Assembly: GCF_001411555.2 (NCBI RefSeq)
Contig: NC_049904.1
Coordinates: 25,371,370-25,435,369, forward strand
Reading direction: 5' to 3'
Length of the DNA: 64,000 bases
From: Juglans regia
Lineage: Eukaryota > Streptophyta > Magnoliopsida > Fagales > Juglandaceae
Each line of letters opens with the position of its first letter. Position 1 is the stretch's first letter. The position numbers and the translations under genes were made by a program. Positions 62,753-64,000 of this stretch are shown piece by piece. Under the pieces are notes generated by a model that saw only the letters and a program-made list of their open reading frames with translations, was not told the origin of the DNA and ran no database searches.

Positions 62753-64000
62753 TATGTCTTTTTTTTTTATTATTATAAAATAATAATAATAATGATACAG
62801 AATTTAGGATAGATCTTTTCTACTATCAAGAAATAACAAACATCTAGATAATAAATCAGAAGGTATGCAACCAAAAACGAGATTGGTTGCTGCCCATTAC
62901 GCTACAAAGTGCACACATCGATGAATTTTTACAAATTTCCAATACCTTTGAGAAGTAGAGATATGTTTGATGTTTTCAATTATAGGTTTAATGTTCCAGT
63001 GAGGGACAGTTTCTTTGTTATCAATGGCTTCTATTACCAGCTTCGAGTCACCTTCCAAGATTACCATTTCTTGCTGCCTTTGGAATGCCATTTTTGTGGC
63101 TAGAAGAGTTGCCTTAGCTTCAGCTACTAAGGGATTGGAAGTGAGGAGTTTTTCTGTTTGAGTTTTCAAAATTTTTCCTCTATTATCTCTGCAGACTACT
63201 GAGGCTACTAAGAAAGAATCTCTGACAGCTGCATCAAATGAGAAGCTCTGGAAGTTTTCAAGAAGAGTCTTCCAACTTTCTACTTGTCTTGGTTTTCTTT
63301 CTTGCCATGCTGTTTTGTACTCTTGGTATATTCTGTTTAACTGGGTTGTTGCTGATTCAATAGAGAAGGAAGTGTGTTTGTGCAGTATTTTGTTTCTTTG
63401 CTTCCAGATGAAATCCAGGATTATCACAGTAAATAATTAGAAATGATGTGCTTCTTCTTCGCTCAATCTCAATTCTTTTGTTGGGGAAATGATCATTTTT
63501 ATCTGGTCTGATATGGATTGAATTGGCAAGGTTTCTAGCTTTAGTGGCCATGAGCTTTGATACCACATAATTCTGGCAACTGGGCATTTTAAGAAAACAT
63601 GAAGTGGTGTTTCTTCTTCTTGGTTGCATATGAGACATTCTTCAATTGGAATTTATTGAATAGCTTCTTTGATTCTTGATCTGGTAGGTAGTATATTCCA
63701 TTGAAGCTTCCAAAGCAATAGCTTATGTCGATCATGAATTTTCAATTTCCATATACTTTTGTAGATGTTTAGAGTGGGAAATTGTGAAACTGTCTCCTGA
63801 TTGTTAATTACCATTTGGTAAGCTGTTTTAACAGAGAATTCACCTGAGTTACTTGGGATCTAGATTATTTTGTCTTGGCCCTGAGAGAAGGAAGGCAGGG
63901 GTATTTTTAGTATTTCAGTTATGCTTTCTTCGTCAAACAGCTCTTGCTTTTTTTTGAGTATTCCATGATCTGGGAACATCTGTAAGGAGATCTGCAACTG
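62753..64000 (-). mobile_element. 3' part of a LINE with RNase H domain, cut by window edge
   Basis: Minus-strand remains of a second LINE clade. A T-run at 62758-62769 could be its poly(A). Reading from the right edge: a zf-RVT region in broken frames (KLKIHDRHKLLLWK near 63730; ECLICNQEEE near 63625), then the frame 62897-63427 with an RNase H-like (RVT_3) domain. The latter shows AAVRDSFLVASVVCRDNRG, VAEAKATLLATKMA and LEGDSKLVIEAI. The RNase H Asp and Glu positions (D in SFDAAV, E in AEAKA, D in EGDSK) are present. Frameshifts near 63400-63450 and 63650 show it is decayed. Confidence 0.8.

Noticed and set aside
1..64000. CRISPR arrays, operons or prokaryotic defence systems
   Set aside because: The gene structures, introns and repeats are those of a plant nuclear genome; no regularly spaced repeats of CRISPR type were seen.

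Overview
This is a stretch of plant nuclear genome, almost certainly a eudicot and probably a woody rosid. The genes have many GT-AG introns, the intergenic DNA is very AT-rich, and the window is full of plant-type mobile elements (hAT relatives, foldback MITEs, L1-type LINEs, one tRNA-derived SINE). A walnut/oak-type (Fagales) source is my guess from general familiarity; nothing here proves it.

Six protein-coding genes can be built exon by exon with all splice phases consistent: (1) ATP-dependent 6-phosphofructokinase of the PFK2 type, + strand, 8583-10869, 2 exons; (2) a GH17 beta-1,3-glucanase with an X8/CBM43 module and probable GPI anchor, + strand, 14365-16955, 2 exons; (3) NRPD4/NRPE4, the RPB4-like subunit of RNA polymerases IV and V, - strand, 18939-21884, 10 coding exons; (4) a CBL2/CBL3-type calcineurin B-like calcium sensor, - strand, 27142-33705, 8 coding exons; (5) an NPH3/RPT2-family BTB protein like Arabidopsis At5g47800, - strand, 40530-43643, 5 exons; (6) a C2-VASt-C2-GRAM-VASt protein like Arabidopsis At1g03370, - strand, 55410-61480, 9 exons. 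They do not form a pathway. PFK2 and the NPH3-like gene are neighbours in Arabidopsis (At5g47810/At5g47800) and lie about 30 kb apart here, so the block looks like a conserved neighbourhood expanded by insertions.

Most of the rest is mobile DNA. Six hAT-like elements with 8-bp target duplications lie at 2291-3152, 4473-5063, 6852-7567, 9273-9893 (in the PFK2 intron), 24545-25053 and 28352-29019. A SINE with a perfect 17-bp duplication sits in an NRPD4 intron. A 5'-truncated LINE in the 4-kb CBL intron was partly tandem-duplicated and then hit by a hAT element. A full-length but dead LINE with a 13-bp duplication occupies 49256-54745. A different LINE, with an RNase H domain, runs off the right edge. 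Several families of short foldback MITEs recur, and a degenerate tandem array fills about 37130-40150.

The first 8.5 kb, 10.9-14.3 kb, 22-27 kb, 43.7-49.2 kb and 61.5-62.7 kb hold no gene I can support. I see no new gene system; the notable content is the datable insertion histories and a few structural oddities inside genes.
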